Shown here: piece by piece, positions 6,730-15,700 of the stretch
Position numbering within the stretch: the first letter of the stretch is position 1
How the letters are laid out: every line of letters starts with the position of its first letter
Source of the DNA: Paraburkholderia nodosa DSM 21604
GTDB lineage: Bacteria > Pseudomonadota > Gammaproteobacteria > Burkholderiales > Burkholderiaceae
Direction: 5' to 3'
Length of the DNA: 64,000 nucleotides
Assembly (NCBI RefSeq): GCF_000519185.1
Contig: NZ_JAFA01000013.1
Coordinates: 1 to 64,000, forward strand
Program-made: the position numbers and the translations under genes
Notes under the pieces: model-generated
Databases searched by the model: none
What the model saw: the letters and a program-made list of their open reading frames with translations, nothing else
What the model was told of the DNA's origin: nothing

Positions 6730-9096
6730 TCAATAATCCGCGCGCTCGCGCTCGATGCGCATGCCGCCGTCGTGGCGATGGTGCCCGTCGTCGCTCGAAC
6801 GCTCGCGCGCAATGCGCATCACGTCCGGATTCGTGCGCACGCGGCGCATGACGTTCGCGAGGTGCACGCGATCGCTCACCTGGATCACGAAGCGCAACAT
6901 GTTCGATTCCTGTGCCAGATCGTCGTCCATCGCGATGTGGACGATGTTGGCGTCCGCCGACGTGATGTCGGCCGCCACGCGCGCGAACACGCCCTTGGTG
7001 TTCTTCACCAGCACCTTGACGGCGACGTCGAACAGCCGACCCGGCTGCGGCGCCCACGCCACGTCGATCCAGCGGCCAGGGTCGCGCCGGTGGATGCGCT
7101 GCGCCACGCGGCAGTCGGTCGTATGGATCGCCATGCCAAGGCCGATGCCGATATAGCCCATGATGCTGTCGCCGGGAATCGGGCGGCAGCAAGCCGAAAG
7201 CTGCACCGACATGCCCTCGGTGCCCGTGATGACGACAGGCGGCGCCGGCGGCGCATTCGGGTCGCGCGGCGGATGATGATGCTCGGCGTCGTCGGCGTCC
7301 TGGCCGCTCATCAGCACTTCGATGCGCTTGGCCATGACCGCCGCCACGCGCCGGCCAAGACCAATGTCGGCGAAAATTTCCTGGCGGTTCTTGTTGCCGG
7401 TCCACAGGACCAGCTTCTCCCACACTTCCGGCGTGACTTCCGAAAGCTGGTAGCCGTAGCCCTTGAGCGCCTGATCGACGAGCCGCTCGCCCAGTTGCAC
7501 CGACTCCGTGAGACGCATCGTCTTCAGATAGTGCCGGATCGCCGAGCGCGCCTTGCCGGTACGCACGAAACCGAGCCACGCCGGATTCGGCTTGGAGTAC
7601 GGCGCGGTGATCACCTCGACGATATCGCCGCTCTTCAATTCCGTACGCAGCGGCAGCAGTTCGTTGTTGATCTTCACGGCCACGCACTGGTTGCCGAGGT
7701 CGCTGTGGATCGAATAGGCAAAATCGAGCGCCGTGGCGCTGCGCGGCAGCGCCATGATCTTCGACTTCGGCGTGAAGACGTAGACGGCGTCCGGGAACAG
7801 GTCGATCTTGACGTGTTCAAGGAATTCGCTCGAGTCGCCGACTTCGCTCTGAATATCGAGCAGCGACTTGAGCCACTGGTGCGCGCGCTTTTGCACGTCG
7901 TTGAGATCCGCGCCGCCGTTCTTGTAGAGCCAGTGCGCCGCCACGCCGGCTTCGGCGATCTCGTGCATCTTGCGCGTGCGCACCTGGAATTCGATCGGCG
8001 CGCCGAACGGGCCCACGAGCGTGGTGTGCAGGGACTGATAGCCGTTCACCTTGGGAATGGCGATGTAGTCCTTGAACTTGCCCGGAACCGGCTTGTAGAG
8101 CGCATGGAGCGCGCCGATGCAGGTGTAGCACTCGAGCGCCGACTCGACCACGACGCGAAAACCGTACACGTCGAGCACCTGGGAGAACGACAACTGCTTG
8201 TCGCGCATCTTCTTGTAAATGCTGAAGATGGTTTTCTCGCGGCCGGTGACTTCGGCGTCGAGCTTCGCGTCGGCAATGCCGCGCTGCACCGCTTCCAGAA
8301 TCTTGCTCACCACTTCGCGGCGATTGCCGCGGGCGGCCTTCACCGCCTTTTCGAGGGTGGCGTAGCGATTCGGATTGAAGTTCGCGAAGCTCAGGTCCTG
8401 CAGCTCGCGATAGGTGTTGTTCAGGCCAAGACGGTGCGCGATGGGCGCGTAGATGTCGATGGTCTCGCGCGCCACGCGGCGGCGCTTTTCGGGCGGCACC
8501 GCACCGAGCGTGCGCATGTTGTGCAGCCGGTCGGCGAGCTTCACCAGAATCACGCGCACGTCGCGCGCCATCGCGAGGAGCATCTTGCGGAAGTTCTCAG
8601 CCTGCGCTTCCTCGCGGTTGCGAAACTCCATCTTGTCGAGTTTCGACAGGCCATCGACCAGTTCCGCGACCTTCGCGCCGAAGCGCTCGGCGAGTTCCGC
8701 CTTGGTCACGCCCTGGTCTTCCATCACGTCGTGCAGGAGCGCAGCCATGATGGACTGCGCGTCGAGCTTCCAGCCGGCGCAGATTTCCGCGACGGCAACG
8801 GGATGGGTGATATAGGGTTCGCCGCTCTGGCGATATTGCCCAAGGTGGGCTTCATCGCTGAAGTGGAACGCCGCCTTGACCTCCTTGATTTCCTCGGGAG
8901 TGAGGTAACCGGAGAGCGCGGCGGTCAGATTGGCGATAGAGACGACCCCGTGCTTGCGGGGCTGCTCCGGCGTCGCGGTCGGACCGAACAGATGGCGAAA
9001 CGACTGTTCGAGGACCGCGTCGATGTAATTGCGCGCAGGGCTCGCAGTCTCGGCTTCCTGGTCCACGTCGGTGGCCGGCGAGGGCGTGATGCTCAT
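6730..9096 (-). CDS. spoT: Bifunctional (p)ppGpp synthetase/hydrolase SpoT
   Basis: A 788-aa RelA/SpoT homologue controlling the stringent response. The HD hydrolase domain is intact (HDVMED with H122 and D123; KLADRLHNMRTL), so it can degrade (p)ppGpp. The synthetase domain follows (KIYKKMRD-type segment, DVYGFRVVV, GKFKDYIAIPKVNGYQSLHT). The TGS domain is near residues 450-510 (ALPRSATALDFAYSIHSDLG), and a C-terminal ACT domain starts near 710. The Ala/Glu-rich first 45 residues are poorly conserved. It is the last large gene of the leftward yicC-gmk-rpoZ-spoT unit, 92 bases after rpoZ, an order shared with E. coli (gmk-rpoZ-spoT). Confidence 0.97.
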   Translation of the reverse strand: MSITPSPATDVDQEAETASPARNYIDAVLEQSFRHLFGPTATPEQPRKHGVVSIANLTAALSGYLTPEEIKEVKAAFHFSDEAHLGQYRQSGEPYITHPVAVAEICAGWKLDAQSIMAALLHDVMEDQGVTKAELAERFGAKVAELVDGLSKLDKMEFRNREEAQAENFRKMLLAMARDVRVILVKLADRLHNMRTLGAVPPEKRRRVARETIDIYAPIAHRLGLNNTYRELQDLSFANFNPNRYATLEKAVKAARGNRREVVSKILEAVQRGIADAKLDAEVTGREKTIFSIYKKMRDKQLSFSQVLDVYGFRVVVESALECYTCIGALHALYKPVPGKFKDYIAIPKVNGYQSLHTTLVGPFGAPIEFQVRTRKMHEIAEAGVAAHWLYKNGGADLNDVQKRAHQWLKSLLDIQSEVGDSSEFLEHVKIDLFPDAVYVFTPKSKIMALPRSATALDFAYSIHSDLGNQCVAVKINNELLPLRTELKSGDIVEVITAPYSKPNPAWLGFVRTGKARSAIRHYLKTMRLTESVQLGERLVDQALKGYGYQLSEVTPEVWEKLVLWTGNKNRQEIFADIGLGRRVAAVMAKRIEVLMSGQDADDAEHHHPPRDPNAPPAPPVVITGTEGMSVQLSACCRPIPGDSIMGYIGIGLGMAIHTTDCRVAQRIHRRDPGRWIDVAWAPQPGRLFDVAVKVLVKNTKGVFARVAADITSADANIVHIAMDDDLAQESNMLRFVIQVSDRVHLANVMRRVRTNPDVMRIARERSSDDGHHRHDGGMRIERERADY

Positions 9097-9188
9097 GTTC
9101 CCCTCCGTATCAGGTTTGGCGTTGACGGTTAAAGCGGCTGCGGCGGTACAAAACTACATGGCGATCGACAATGCCTCGGAACGCGCCC

Positions 9189-9392
9189 TTAGACGGGCAC
9201 CTTCTTCAGCATTTCGAGGCCGACCTGGCCAGCCGCGATCTCGCGCAGCGCGACAACGGTTGGCTTGTCGCGGCTTTCGATCTTGGGCGTGTGACCTTGT
9301 GCGAGCTGGCGGGCGCGATACGTCGCGGCGAGCGCCAGTTCGAAGCGGTTCGGAATCTGTTTCAGACAATCTTCGACGGTGATGCGGGCCAT
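9189..9392 (-). CDS. rpoZ: RNA polymerase omega subunit
   Basis: A 67-aa protein opening MARITVEDCLKQIPNRFELA, with the ATYRARQLA helix, the canonical omega sequence that folds against the beta' C-terminus and helps polymerase assembly. Length is normal for beta-proteobacteria. It lies 40 bases after gmk and 92 before spoT in the same operon. Omega is needed for ppGpp binding site 1 in E. coli, so the pairing with spoT is functionally sensible. Confidence 0.97.
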   Translation of the reverse strand: MARITVEDCLKQIPNRFELALAATYRARQLAQGHTPKIESRDKPTVVALREIAAGQVGLEMLKKVPV

Positions 9393-9432
9393 GTCGGGTT
9401 CCTTCTCATTCTCAGCAGGTTCTTATTCTACC

Positions 9433-10146
9433 TTATGTGCCCGACGCGCCGGGCTGCGGGTGGTGGATACCGAGCTGCACGAAGAGCTCGGTATGCCGCG
9501 CGTATTGCGAAGCGAAGCGCAGGCGCGTGGCGCTCACGATGTTGCGCAGCTCCTGCAACGCGCGATCGAAGTTCTCGTTGATCACGACATACTCCGATTC
9601 GCTCGCATGCGCGATCTCGCTGCCCGCTGCAAGCAGGCGTCGCGTGATGACGTTCGGCTCGTCTTCGCCGCGCTTTTTCAGGCGGTCGGCGAGCGCTTCG
9701 AGCGACGGCGGCAGGATGAAGATTTCCACCGAATTGCGGAACTGCTTCTTCACTTGCTGCGCGCCTTGCCAGTCGATTTCGAGCAGGACGTCATGGCCGA
9801 TTTTCATCTGGTCTTCGATCCACACGCGCGACGTGGCGTAGTAGTTGCCATGCACTTCCGCGCTCTCGAGAAACTCGCCAGCGGCGTGGCGCGTGAGGAA
9901 GTCGTCGACGGTCGTGAAGTGATAGTGCTCGCCGTCGCGCTCCTTCGAACGCGGCACGCGCGTCGTGTACGAAACCGACAGGCGGATCGCGCTGTCTTCG
10001 GCGAGCAGCGCGTTCACGAGCGTCGACTTGCCCGCCCCCGACGGCGCCACCACCATGAAGAGGTTGCCGGGGTACATGCCCGCGTACGGATTGCGCTTCT
10101 TGTCCTGCTTCGCGTCCGCTTTGGGGGCGCTGCTTTGGTCGGTCAT
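9433..10146 (-). CDS. gmk: Guanylate kinase
   Basis: A 237-aa enzyme phosphorylating GMP to GDP. The P-loop is PSGAGKST (residues 35-42). SVSYTTRVPRSKERDGEHYHF is the GMP-binding region, and HDVLLEIDWQGAQQVKK and IFILPPSLEALADRLKKRGED are family signatures. The first 27 residues are a charged extension. The ATG at 10146 was chosen; a Met six codons upstream would overlap yicC and is less likely. It sits 14 bases after yicC, so the two are cotranscribed. Confidence 0.95.
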   Translation of the reverse strand: MTDQSSAPKADAKQDKKRNPYAGMYPGNLFMVVAPSGAGKSTLVNALLAEDSAIRLSVSYTTRVPRSKERDGEHYHFTTVDDFLTRHAAGEFLESAEVHGNYYATSRVWIEDQMKIGHDVLLEIDWQGAQQVKKQFRNSVEIFILPPSLEALADRLKKRGEDEPNVITRRLLAAGSEIAHASESEYVVINENFDRALQELRNIVSATRLRFASQYARHTELFVQLGIHHPQPGASGT

Positions 10147-10160
10147 GTTCGTTGCTTCCT

Positions 10161-11099
10161 TCATTCGAGATTCTGGACCTGCTCGCGCATCTGCTCGATG
10201 AGCAGCTTGAGCGTCATCGAGGCGTCCGCGAGTTCCTTCGCCGCCGCCTTCGAGCCGAGCGTGTTCGCTTCGCGGTTGAGCTCCTGCATCATGAAGTCGA
10301 GACGCTTGCCGACGCGGCCGCCCTTCTCGATCACGTGACGCGTTTCGTTCAGGTGCGCCGTGAGACGCGAGAGCTCTTCGGCGATGTCGATGCGAATGCC
10401 ATACATCGTCACTTCCTGGCGGATGCGCTCGGCGATTTCTTCGCGCGAGATGTTGCCGATGCTGCCGCCGTTGCCATTGCTGTCCGGCGCGGCGATGCCG
10501 AGCGCTTCCTGCAGACGCTCGACGATCTTCTGCTGGTGCTTCGCGATCAGCTCCGGCACGAGCGGCGTGATGCGCGCGACGATCGCCTCCATTTCGGTCA
10601 CGTTCGCAAGCAGCATGTTGGCGAGCTGCGCGCCTTCGCGAGCGCGCACTTCGATCAGATCGGCGATGGCCTGCTTGCCGCAGCCGAGCACGGCGTCGCG
10701 CAGCACCTCGGCCGCCACGCCGCTTTCCGCCAGCACGCCGGGCCAGCGCAGGATCTCGCCCGTGCGCAGACGGCCCGACTCGGGAAACGCTTCGAGCACG
10801 GCGCGCTCGAGCCCGGCGAGCTGATCGAGCGCGTCGCGGTTGACCGTGCCCGCGCTGGCGCCCTGCTCGCTCTTCTGGATGTTGATGCGGATGTCGACCT
10901 TGCCGCGCGAGAGCTTCGTCATCAGCATTTCGCGCAGCGTGGGCTCGCACACGCGCACGTCTTCGGGCATGCGGAAGTTCAGGTCGAGAAAGCGCGAATT
11001 CACCGTGCGCAATTCGACGGAGACACTCGCGCCGCCCGTGCCCGAAGCCGCAGCAAGCTCGCGCGTGGCGCTGGCATAGCCGGTCATGCTGTAAATCAT
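10161..11099 (-). CDS. yicC: YicC family endoribonuclease
   Basis: A 312-aa protein beginning MIYSMTGYASATRELAA, the invariant MTGYA opening of the YicC/YloC family. Other family blocks are VELRTVNSRFLDLNFRMPEDVR and the C-terminal GKRLDFMMQELNREANTLGSKA. E. coli YicC is a metal-dependent endoribonuclease that acts in small-RNA turnover; the role here is inferred. It is the first gene of the leftward yicC-gmk-rpoZ-spoT unit and divergent from rph, another RNA-processing gene. Confidence 0.93.
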   Translation of the reverse strand: MIYSMTGYASATRELAAASGTGGASVSVELRTVNSRFLDLNFRMPEDVRVCEPTLREMLMTKLSRGKVDIRINIQKSEQGASAGTVNRDALDQLAGLERAVLEAFPESGRLRTGEILRWPGVLAESGVAAEVLRDAVLGCGKQAIADLIEVRAREGAQLANMLLANVTEMEAIVARITPLVPELIAKHQQKIVERLQEALGIAAPDSNGNGGSIGNISREEIAERIRQEVTMYGIRIDIAEELSRLTAHLNETRHVIEKGGRVGKRLDFMMQELNREANTLGSKAAAKELADASMTLKLLIEQMREQVQNLE

Positions 11100-11402
11100 G
11101 GTTCGTCTCGCGAAGAAAGCCGTGGCGTCGTGCGCTGCGCGCGCGGGTCACGGCGAGGAAATCGAGGCGCCCGGCGTGTTGTCGCGAATGGACGAAAAGC
11201 GCGGGGCGGAGAAACCGCATTATCCCATTTTTGAGGGCGCGCCTTCGCAAGCGCGGGCTGCATGCCGCTTCCGGACGGGGCGGCCCGCTTTCCACCCTCC
11301 CGTCGCCGTCCCGCCGCCTTCCGGCCGCGCCCGTCGCGAGGCGCGCGGAGGCGGTAAAATCACAGTTTTCCCTTCCCTCTCGCGCCCTCGCGCCCCTTCA
11401 CG
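11100..11402. other. Divergent yicC/rph promoter region
   Basis: There is no supported gene in these 303 bases. A TAAAAT -10 box at 11355-11360 lies about 43 bases before rph and is probably its promoter. The rest is very G+C-rich and shows no other feature I can support. Confidence 0.45.
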
Positions 11403-12143
11403 ATGACCCAATCCATCCAGCGCCCCTCCGGCCGCGCCGCCGACCAGCTTCGCGAAGTCCGCATCACCCGCAACTACACGAAGTACGCCGAAGGATCGGT
11501 CCTCGTCGAGTTCGGCGACACCAAGGTGCTGTGCACCGCGAGCGTGTCCGAAAGCGTGCCGCCGTTCCTGCGCGACAAGGGCCAGGGCTGGCTCACCGCC
11601 GAATACGGCATGCTGCCGCGCGCCACGCACACGCGCAGCGACCGCGAAGCCGCGCGCGGCAAGCAAACGGGCCGCACGCAGGAAATCCAGCGCCTGATCG
11701 GCCGCGCGATGCGCGCCGTGTTCGACCTCGAGGCGCTCGGTGCGCGCACCATCAACCTCGATTGCGACGTGCTGCAAGCCGATGGCGGCACGCGCACGGC
11801 GAGCATCACGGGCGCGTTCGTGGCGGCTCACGACGCCGTCTCGAAGCTGCTGGCCACGGGCCGCATCGAGCGCTCGCCGATCACCGACTACGTGGCGGCG
11901 ATTTCGGTTGGCGTGTACGAAGGCGTGCCGGTACTCGACCTCGACTACGACGAAGACTCGCAGTGCGACACCGACATGAACGTCGTCATGACGGGCTCGG
12001 GCGGCATGGTCGAAGTGCAGGGCACGGCAGAAGGCGCGCCGTTCTCGCGTGAAGAACTGAATGCGCTGCTCGATCTGGCGCAAAGCGGCATCCGCTCGCT
12101 GATCGAGAAGCAGAAGGCCGCGCTGGAGATCTCGCATGGCTGA
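11403..12143 (+). CDS. rph: Ribonuclease PH
   Basis: A 246-aa phosphorolytic 3'-5' exoribonuclease that trims tRNA 3' ends. Signatures: RPSGRAADQLREVRITRNYTKYAEGSVLVEFG, GWLTAEYGMLPRATHTRSDREAARGKQTGRTQEIQRLIGR, and DLDYDEDSQCDTDMNVVMTGSGGMVEVQGTAE near the C-terminus. Length matches the family. The stop overlaps the rdgB start by 8 bases, so they are translationally coupled, an arrangement widespread in bacteria. Confidence 0.97.
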   Translation: MTQSIQRPSGRAADQLREVRITRNYTKYAEGSVLVEFGDTKVLCTASVSESVPPFLRDKGQGWLTAEYGMLPRATHTRSDREAARGKQTGRTQEIQRLIGRAMRAVFDLEALGARTINLDCDVLQADGGTRTASITGAFVAAHDAVSKLLATGRIERSPITDYVAAISVGVYEGVPVLDLDYDEDSQCDTDMNVVMTGSGGMVEVQGTAEGAPFSREELNALLDLAQSGIRSLIEKQKAALEISHG

Positions 12144-12783
12144 TTTGCAGCCGGATTTAGCGGCTAAAACCGCGGCTCGCGCGCTCTCGCGCGTCGTGCT
12201 CGCCTCGAACAACGCGGGCAAGCTGCGCGAGTTCGCGGCGCTGCTCGGCGCGGCCGGCATCGAGCTCGTGCCGCAAGGCGCGCTCAACGTGCCGGAGGCC
12301 GAGGAGCCGCATCCCACCTTCGTGGAGAACGCGCTCGCCAAGGCACGCCATGCGGCGAAGCTCACGGGCCTGCCCGCGCTCGCCGACGACTCGGGCCTGT
12401 GCGTGCGCGCGCTGCGCGGCGCGCCGGGCGTGTATTCGGCGCGTTACGCGCAGCTCGCGGGCGGCGAGAAGAGCGACGCGGCGAACAACGCGCTGCTCGT
12501 CGCGAACCTGAAAGATCACGCGGATCGCCGCGGCTACTACTACTGCGTGCTCGCGCTCGTGCGCCATGCCGACGACCCCGAGCCGCTCATCGCCGAGGGC
12601 CGCTGGCACGGCGTGGTGCTCGACGCGCCGCGCGGCGACAACGGCTTCGGCTACGACCCTTACTTCTACGTTCCCGAGCTCGAAGCCACGGCCGCCGAGC
12701 TCGATCCGGCGCTCAAGAACGCGTCGAGCCATCGCGCAATTGCCCTGCGCCAACTGCTCGCGCGACTCCAGGAGGAAGCGTGA
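12136..12783 (+). CDS. rdgB: Non-canonical purine NTP pyrophosphatase (RdgB/HAM1)
   Basis: A 215-aa house-cleaning enzyme hydrolysing ITP, dITP and XTP. Key motifs: VLASNNAGKLREFAALL (residues about 21-37), ENALAKARHAAKLTGLPALADDSGLCV and the C-terminal GDNGFGYDPYFYVPE and SHRAIALRQL. The first 18 residues are an Ala-rich extension beyond the usual start. It overlaps rph by 8 bases and hemW by 4 (stop TGA inside the GTG start), giving a coupled three-gene operon. Confidence 0.95.
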   Translation: MADLQPDLAAKTAARALSRVVLASNNAGKLREFAALLGAAGIELVPQGALNVPEAEEPHPTFVENALAKARHAAKLTGLPALADDSGLCVRALRGAPGVYSARYAQLAGGEKSDAANNALLVANLKDHADRRGYYYCVLALVRHADDPEPLIAEGRWHGVVLDAPRGDNGFGYDPYFYVPELEATAAELDPALKNASSHRAIALRQLLARLQEEA

Positions 12784-13997
12784 GCCAGCAGCATCGAATT
12801 GGCATCGAGGTCGTCCAGTCGTTCACGATGCCTGGCAGCATTCGCCTCACTTCGCTGCCACCGCTCGCGCTCTACGTGCATTTTCCGTGGTGCGTGCGCA
12901 AGTGCCCGTATTGCGATTTCAACTCGCATGAATGGAAGGGCGAGCGCTTCCCCGAAGACGATTACCTCGACGCGCTGCGCGCCGATCTCGAGCAGGCGCT
13001 GCCGCTCGTCTGGGGTCGCCAGGTGCATACGGTGTTCATCGGCGGGGGCACGCCCAGCCTGCTTTCCGCAGCGGGTCTCGATCGACTGCTTTCGGACGTG
13101 CGCGCCCTGCTGCCGCTCGACGCGGACGCCGAGATCACGCTCGAAGCGAATCCAGGCACCTTCGAAGCCGCGAAGTTCGCGCAGTTTCGCGCGAGCGGCG
13201 TGAACCGGCTTTCGGTGGGCATCCAGAGCTTCAACGAGGCGCATCTGAAAGCGCTCGGACGCATTCACGACGCGGCGCAGGCACACCATGCGGTCGAAGT
13301 CGCGGCGAAGACTTTCGACAACTTCAACCTCGACCTGATGTTTGCGCTGCCGCAGCAGACGCTCGCCGAATGCGAGGCCGACATCGAGACGGCGCTCTCG
13401 TTCAAGCCGCCGCATCTGTCGCTGTATCACCTGACGCTCGAACCGAACACGCTGTTCGCCAAGTTTCCGCCTGCCCTGCCCGACGACGACCAGTCCGCCG
13501 ACATGCAGGACTGGATTCACGAGCGCACGTCGGGCGCGGGATACGGGCGCTACGAGGTTTCGGCTTACGCACAGCCGGATCGCCAATGCCGGCACAACCT
13601 CAACTACTGGCGCTTCGGCGACTATCTCGGGATCGGCGCCGGCGCGCATACGAAGCTCTCGTTTCCGAACCGCATCGTGCGCCAGGCGCGCTACAAGCAT
13701 CCGGCGACCTTTATCGAGCAGGCGCGGGCGGGCACGCCGGTCCAGGAAGAGCACGAAGTGGGCGCGCGCGATTTGCCGTTCGAGTTCATGCTCAACGCGC
13801 TGCGGCTCGTGGAAGGATTTCCGGTGCATCGCTTCATCGAACGCACGGGCCTGCCGATCACGACGATCGAACCGGCGCTGCAGGAAGCCGAGCGGCGCGG
13901 GCTCATCACGCGCGATTATGAAAAGATCGCGCCGACCGAATTGGGGCAGCGCTTCCTGAACGACTTGCAGGCGCTGTTCCTCAAGGACCCGCACTGA
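12780..13997 (+). CDS. hemW: Radical SAM heme chaperone HemW
   Basis: A 405-aa radical-SAM protein of the HemW subgroup (formerly annotated as a coproporphyrinogen oxidase). The cluster motif is CVRKCPYC (CX3CX2C). IGGGTPSLLS, EANPGTFE, NRLSVGIQSFNEAHLKALGRIH and the HemW-type HNLNYW are present. It is thought to insert heme into target proteins. The GTG at 12780 was chosen because an AGGAGG site (12771-12776 region) is correctly spaced; the alternative ATG at 12828 has no clear site. The GTG overlaps the rdgB stop. Confidence 0.92.
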   Translation: MSQQHRIGIEVVQSFTMPGSIRLTSLPPLALYVHFPWCVRKCPYCDFNSHEWKGERFPEDDYLDALRADLEQALPLVWGRQVHTVFIGGGTPSLLSAAGLDRLLSDVRALLPLDADAEITLEANPGTFEAAKFAQFRASGVNRLSVGIQSFNEAHLKALGRIHDAAQAHHAVEVAAKTFDNFNLDLMFALPQQTLAECEADIETALSFKPPHLSLYHLTLEPNTLFAKFPPALPDDDQSADMQDWIHERTSGAGYGRYEVSAYAQPDRQCRHNLNYWRFGDYLGIGAGAHTKLSFPNRIVRQARYKHPATFIEQARAGTPVQEEHEVGARDLPFEFMLNALRLVEGFPVHRFIERTGLPITTIEPALQEAERRGLITRDYEKIAPTELGQRFLNDLQALFLKDPH

Positions 13998-14046
13998 GGT
14001 CGACCTGGATCGACTGGGCGACTGCCGTCGCGTGTGCGTTTCGGGT

Positions 14047-14052
14047 TACAAT
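14047..14052 (+). promoter_or_regulatory. -10 box of tRNA-Ser(TGA)
   Basis: TACAAT lies 10 bases before the mature tRNA 5' end. No convincing -35 box was identified. Confidence 0.45.
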
Positions 14053-14062
14053 GCGCGGCTCC

Positions 14063-14152
14063 GGAGGTGTGGCAGAGTGGTTGAATGCACCGGTCTTGAA
14101 AACCGGCGAAGGGGTAACCCTTCCGTGAGTTCGAATCTCACCGCCTCCGCCA
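14063..14152 (+). tRNA. tRNA-Ser (anticodon TGA)
   Basis: A 90-nt class II tRNA with long variable arm (GAAGGGGTAACCCTTC region). Acceptor GGAGGTG/CGCCTCC, anticodon loop CTTGAAA in the stem CCGGT/ACCGG, T-loop GTTCGAATC and encoded CCA (14150-14152). It reads UCA and related serine codons. Confidence 0.97.
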
Positions 14153-14459
14153 ATTCGTGAAACCTGGCGCGTCCCAGCGCCAGCGTGTCGTCAAAGTGCC
14201 GGCCGTCAGGCCGAAACGCCGCTACTCAAAAGATGCCGTCCCTGTGCCACGCGAGAATGCGTGGTCAATATCGCGCCACAAATAATCAGGACTGCGAGTT
14301 ATTTTGCGCTGGCAGATCATGCCCGCGCAGAGCGCGGCGACACGCCGATCACATTTAAAGGGTCGAACCCAAAAATCGCTTCAGCAAATCGCGCTCAATT
14401 CACTAGGTGAAAACCCTAATCATGAGGTAAAATCGCACCCACTGATGGGAAAGATCGCC
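14153..14459. other. Intergenic region after tRNA-Ser
   Basis: There is no supported gene. Just after the tRNA is a stem CTGGCGC/GCGCCAG (about 14165-14183) without a U-tract; it may aid 3' processing or termination. The second half (14340-14440) is less G+C-rich and probably carries the promoter of the next small gene, but no clear -10/-35 pair stands out. Confidence 0.4.
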
Positions 14460-14672
14460 ATGCCGCACCAATACCAACTGCTCGAAAAGTTCGCGTTTTC
14501 GCTTGTCGTCCTGTTCGCCGTGATGTGCTCCAGCTACATCGCGTGGGAAAGCTCGCCCAATCTGCGTGACAACTTCCAGGTCGGCAAGGAGCTGTTCCTG
14601 AAGAGCGGCGAGTATTCGTACGCCTGCGCGACGACCGCTGCCGATCCCTGCGCGCAGTTCCCGGTCGAATAA
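14460..14672 (+). CDS. Small single-pass membrane protein, unknown function
   Basis: A 70-aa protein MPHQYQLLEKFAFSLVVLFA with one hydrophobic segment (residues about 10-27, FAFSLVVLFAVMCSSYIAW), followed by a soluble tail containing two cysteines (YACATTAADPCAQF). The tail would lie in the periplasm if the N-terminus is inside, and the cysteines could pair there. A GGGAAAG sequence precedes the chosen ATG; an in-frame ATG at 14445 is an alternative. I do not recognise the family. Confidence 0.6.
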   Translation: MPHQYQLLEKFAFSLVVLFAVMCSSYIAWESSPNLRDNFQVGKELFLKSGEYSYACATTAADPCAQFPVE

Positions 14673-14791
14673 GCAGCCTCGAGCACCCTCGCCGTTTCGC
14701 ACGTCCCGTGAACTACGCGGGACAGTTCTGATTGCTTCCCGCTGCGTATCGTCTAAGCTCGATTCAGGTTCCGCTTCCGAGCTTGTTCGAC

Positions 14792-15313
14792 ATGCTCATC
14801 CGCGTCCAGTGGTCTTGCGGTTCATCCGCACCTCGCGCCTCCCTCGCACGGCGCCTCGGTCTGGTTTTGCTGCTCGCGATGCTCGGCTGCCTCGGCGCCT
14901 GCACGATCACGCCGCCGCCCAGGCCGCTCCTCGTCATTCCCCCCGCGGCGATCAACAGCGCCACCCTCGACGACTACCGCACCACGGTCGCGAAACACAT
15001 CGTCGAGCACAACCCGTCCTACGTTCTGCACGGCGCGCCACAGGCCATGCTGCGCTCGCTCGTGGTCGTGTCGTTCACGGTCAATCGCAATGGCCAGATC
15101 GTGAAGTCATCGGTTTACCGGACCAACGGCGACGACGAAGCCGAAGCCACCGCCCTCGCAACTTTGCGCCGCGCCGCGCCGCTGCCGCCGCCGCCCGGCG
15201 GCCTGCTCAATTCCGCTGGCCAGCTCGACATGTTCGAGGACTGGCTCTTCAACGACAACGGCAAGTTCCAGCTGCGCACGCTCGCTTCGCCGCAGGCGCA
15301 GAACTACCAGTGA
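14792..15313 (+). CDS. TonB C-terminal-domain lipoprotein
   Basis: A 173-aa protein. Residues 1-35 include a hydrophobic segment and the lipobox LGAC (GLVLLLAMLGCLGACTITPPP), suggesting a lipoprotein. A Pro-rich linker (TPPPRPLLVIPP) precedes a TonB-like C-terminal domain: YVLHGAPQAMLRSLVVVSFTVNRNGQIVKSSVYRTNGDD and ATLRRAAPLPPPPG. Classical TonB is anchored by a helix, not a lipid, so this is probably a stand-alone TonB-domain protein and not the energy transducer itself. There are no exbB/exbD neighbours. An upstream Met at 14732 is less likely. Confidence 0.7.
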   Translation: MLIRVQWSCGSSAPRASLARRLGLVLLLAMLGCLGACTITPPPRPLLVIPPAAINSATLDDYRTTVAKHIVEHNPSYVLHGAPQAMLRSLVVVSFTVNRNGQIVKSSVYRTNGDDEAEATALATLRRAAPLPPPPGGLLNSAGQLDMFEDWLFNDNGKFQLRTLASPQAQNYQ

Positions 15314-15700
15314 CCCACGCGCTTCGCGCCGATGCCTGACGCGCGCGGGGCCTGCTTACGCCCGCCTTGCTGCGCGGCGCGCACGGTCGTTATAATTTTT
15401 CGCTATCCCCAGCCGGCGCCCGCCGGCCATGCCTCTTGCCACGCGCCATCCGCGCGGCCGCGCGAGGCTTCGACCGCGCTCCCGCTCCTTCGTGCCTATC
15501 GGCGCGTGCTATGGCCGGTCAGGAATCAACGCGCACGGCTCGCGCCGTGCGATGCATACTGGCGAAGCGTCGCCGCCTGACGCTGCCGGAGCGTCGAGCG
15601 CCGACCACGCGCCACGCTACGCTTCGAGCCCGAACAAAGACGCCCGCGCAAGCCTCGCAAGACTCAGGCTCAAGCGCGTCACAACGACTGGAGACCCTGG
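15314..15700 (+). other. Long leader/promoter region of the MHS transporter gene
   Basis: No gene is supported here. A promoter-like TTGCTG (15367-15372), 18-base spacer and perfect TATAAT (15391-15396) would start transcription near 15403, leaving a leader of about 300 nt before the ATG at 15701. Confidence 0.5.

Noticed and set aside
6694..9132. Long plus-strand open frame opposite spoT
   Set aside because: It is His/Arg/Val-rich, typical of antisense frames in high-G+C genes; spoT is unambiguous.
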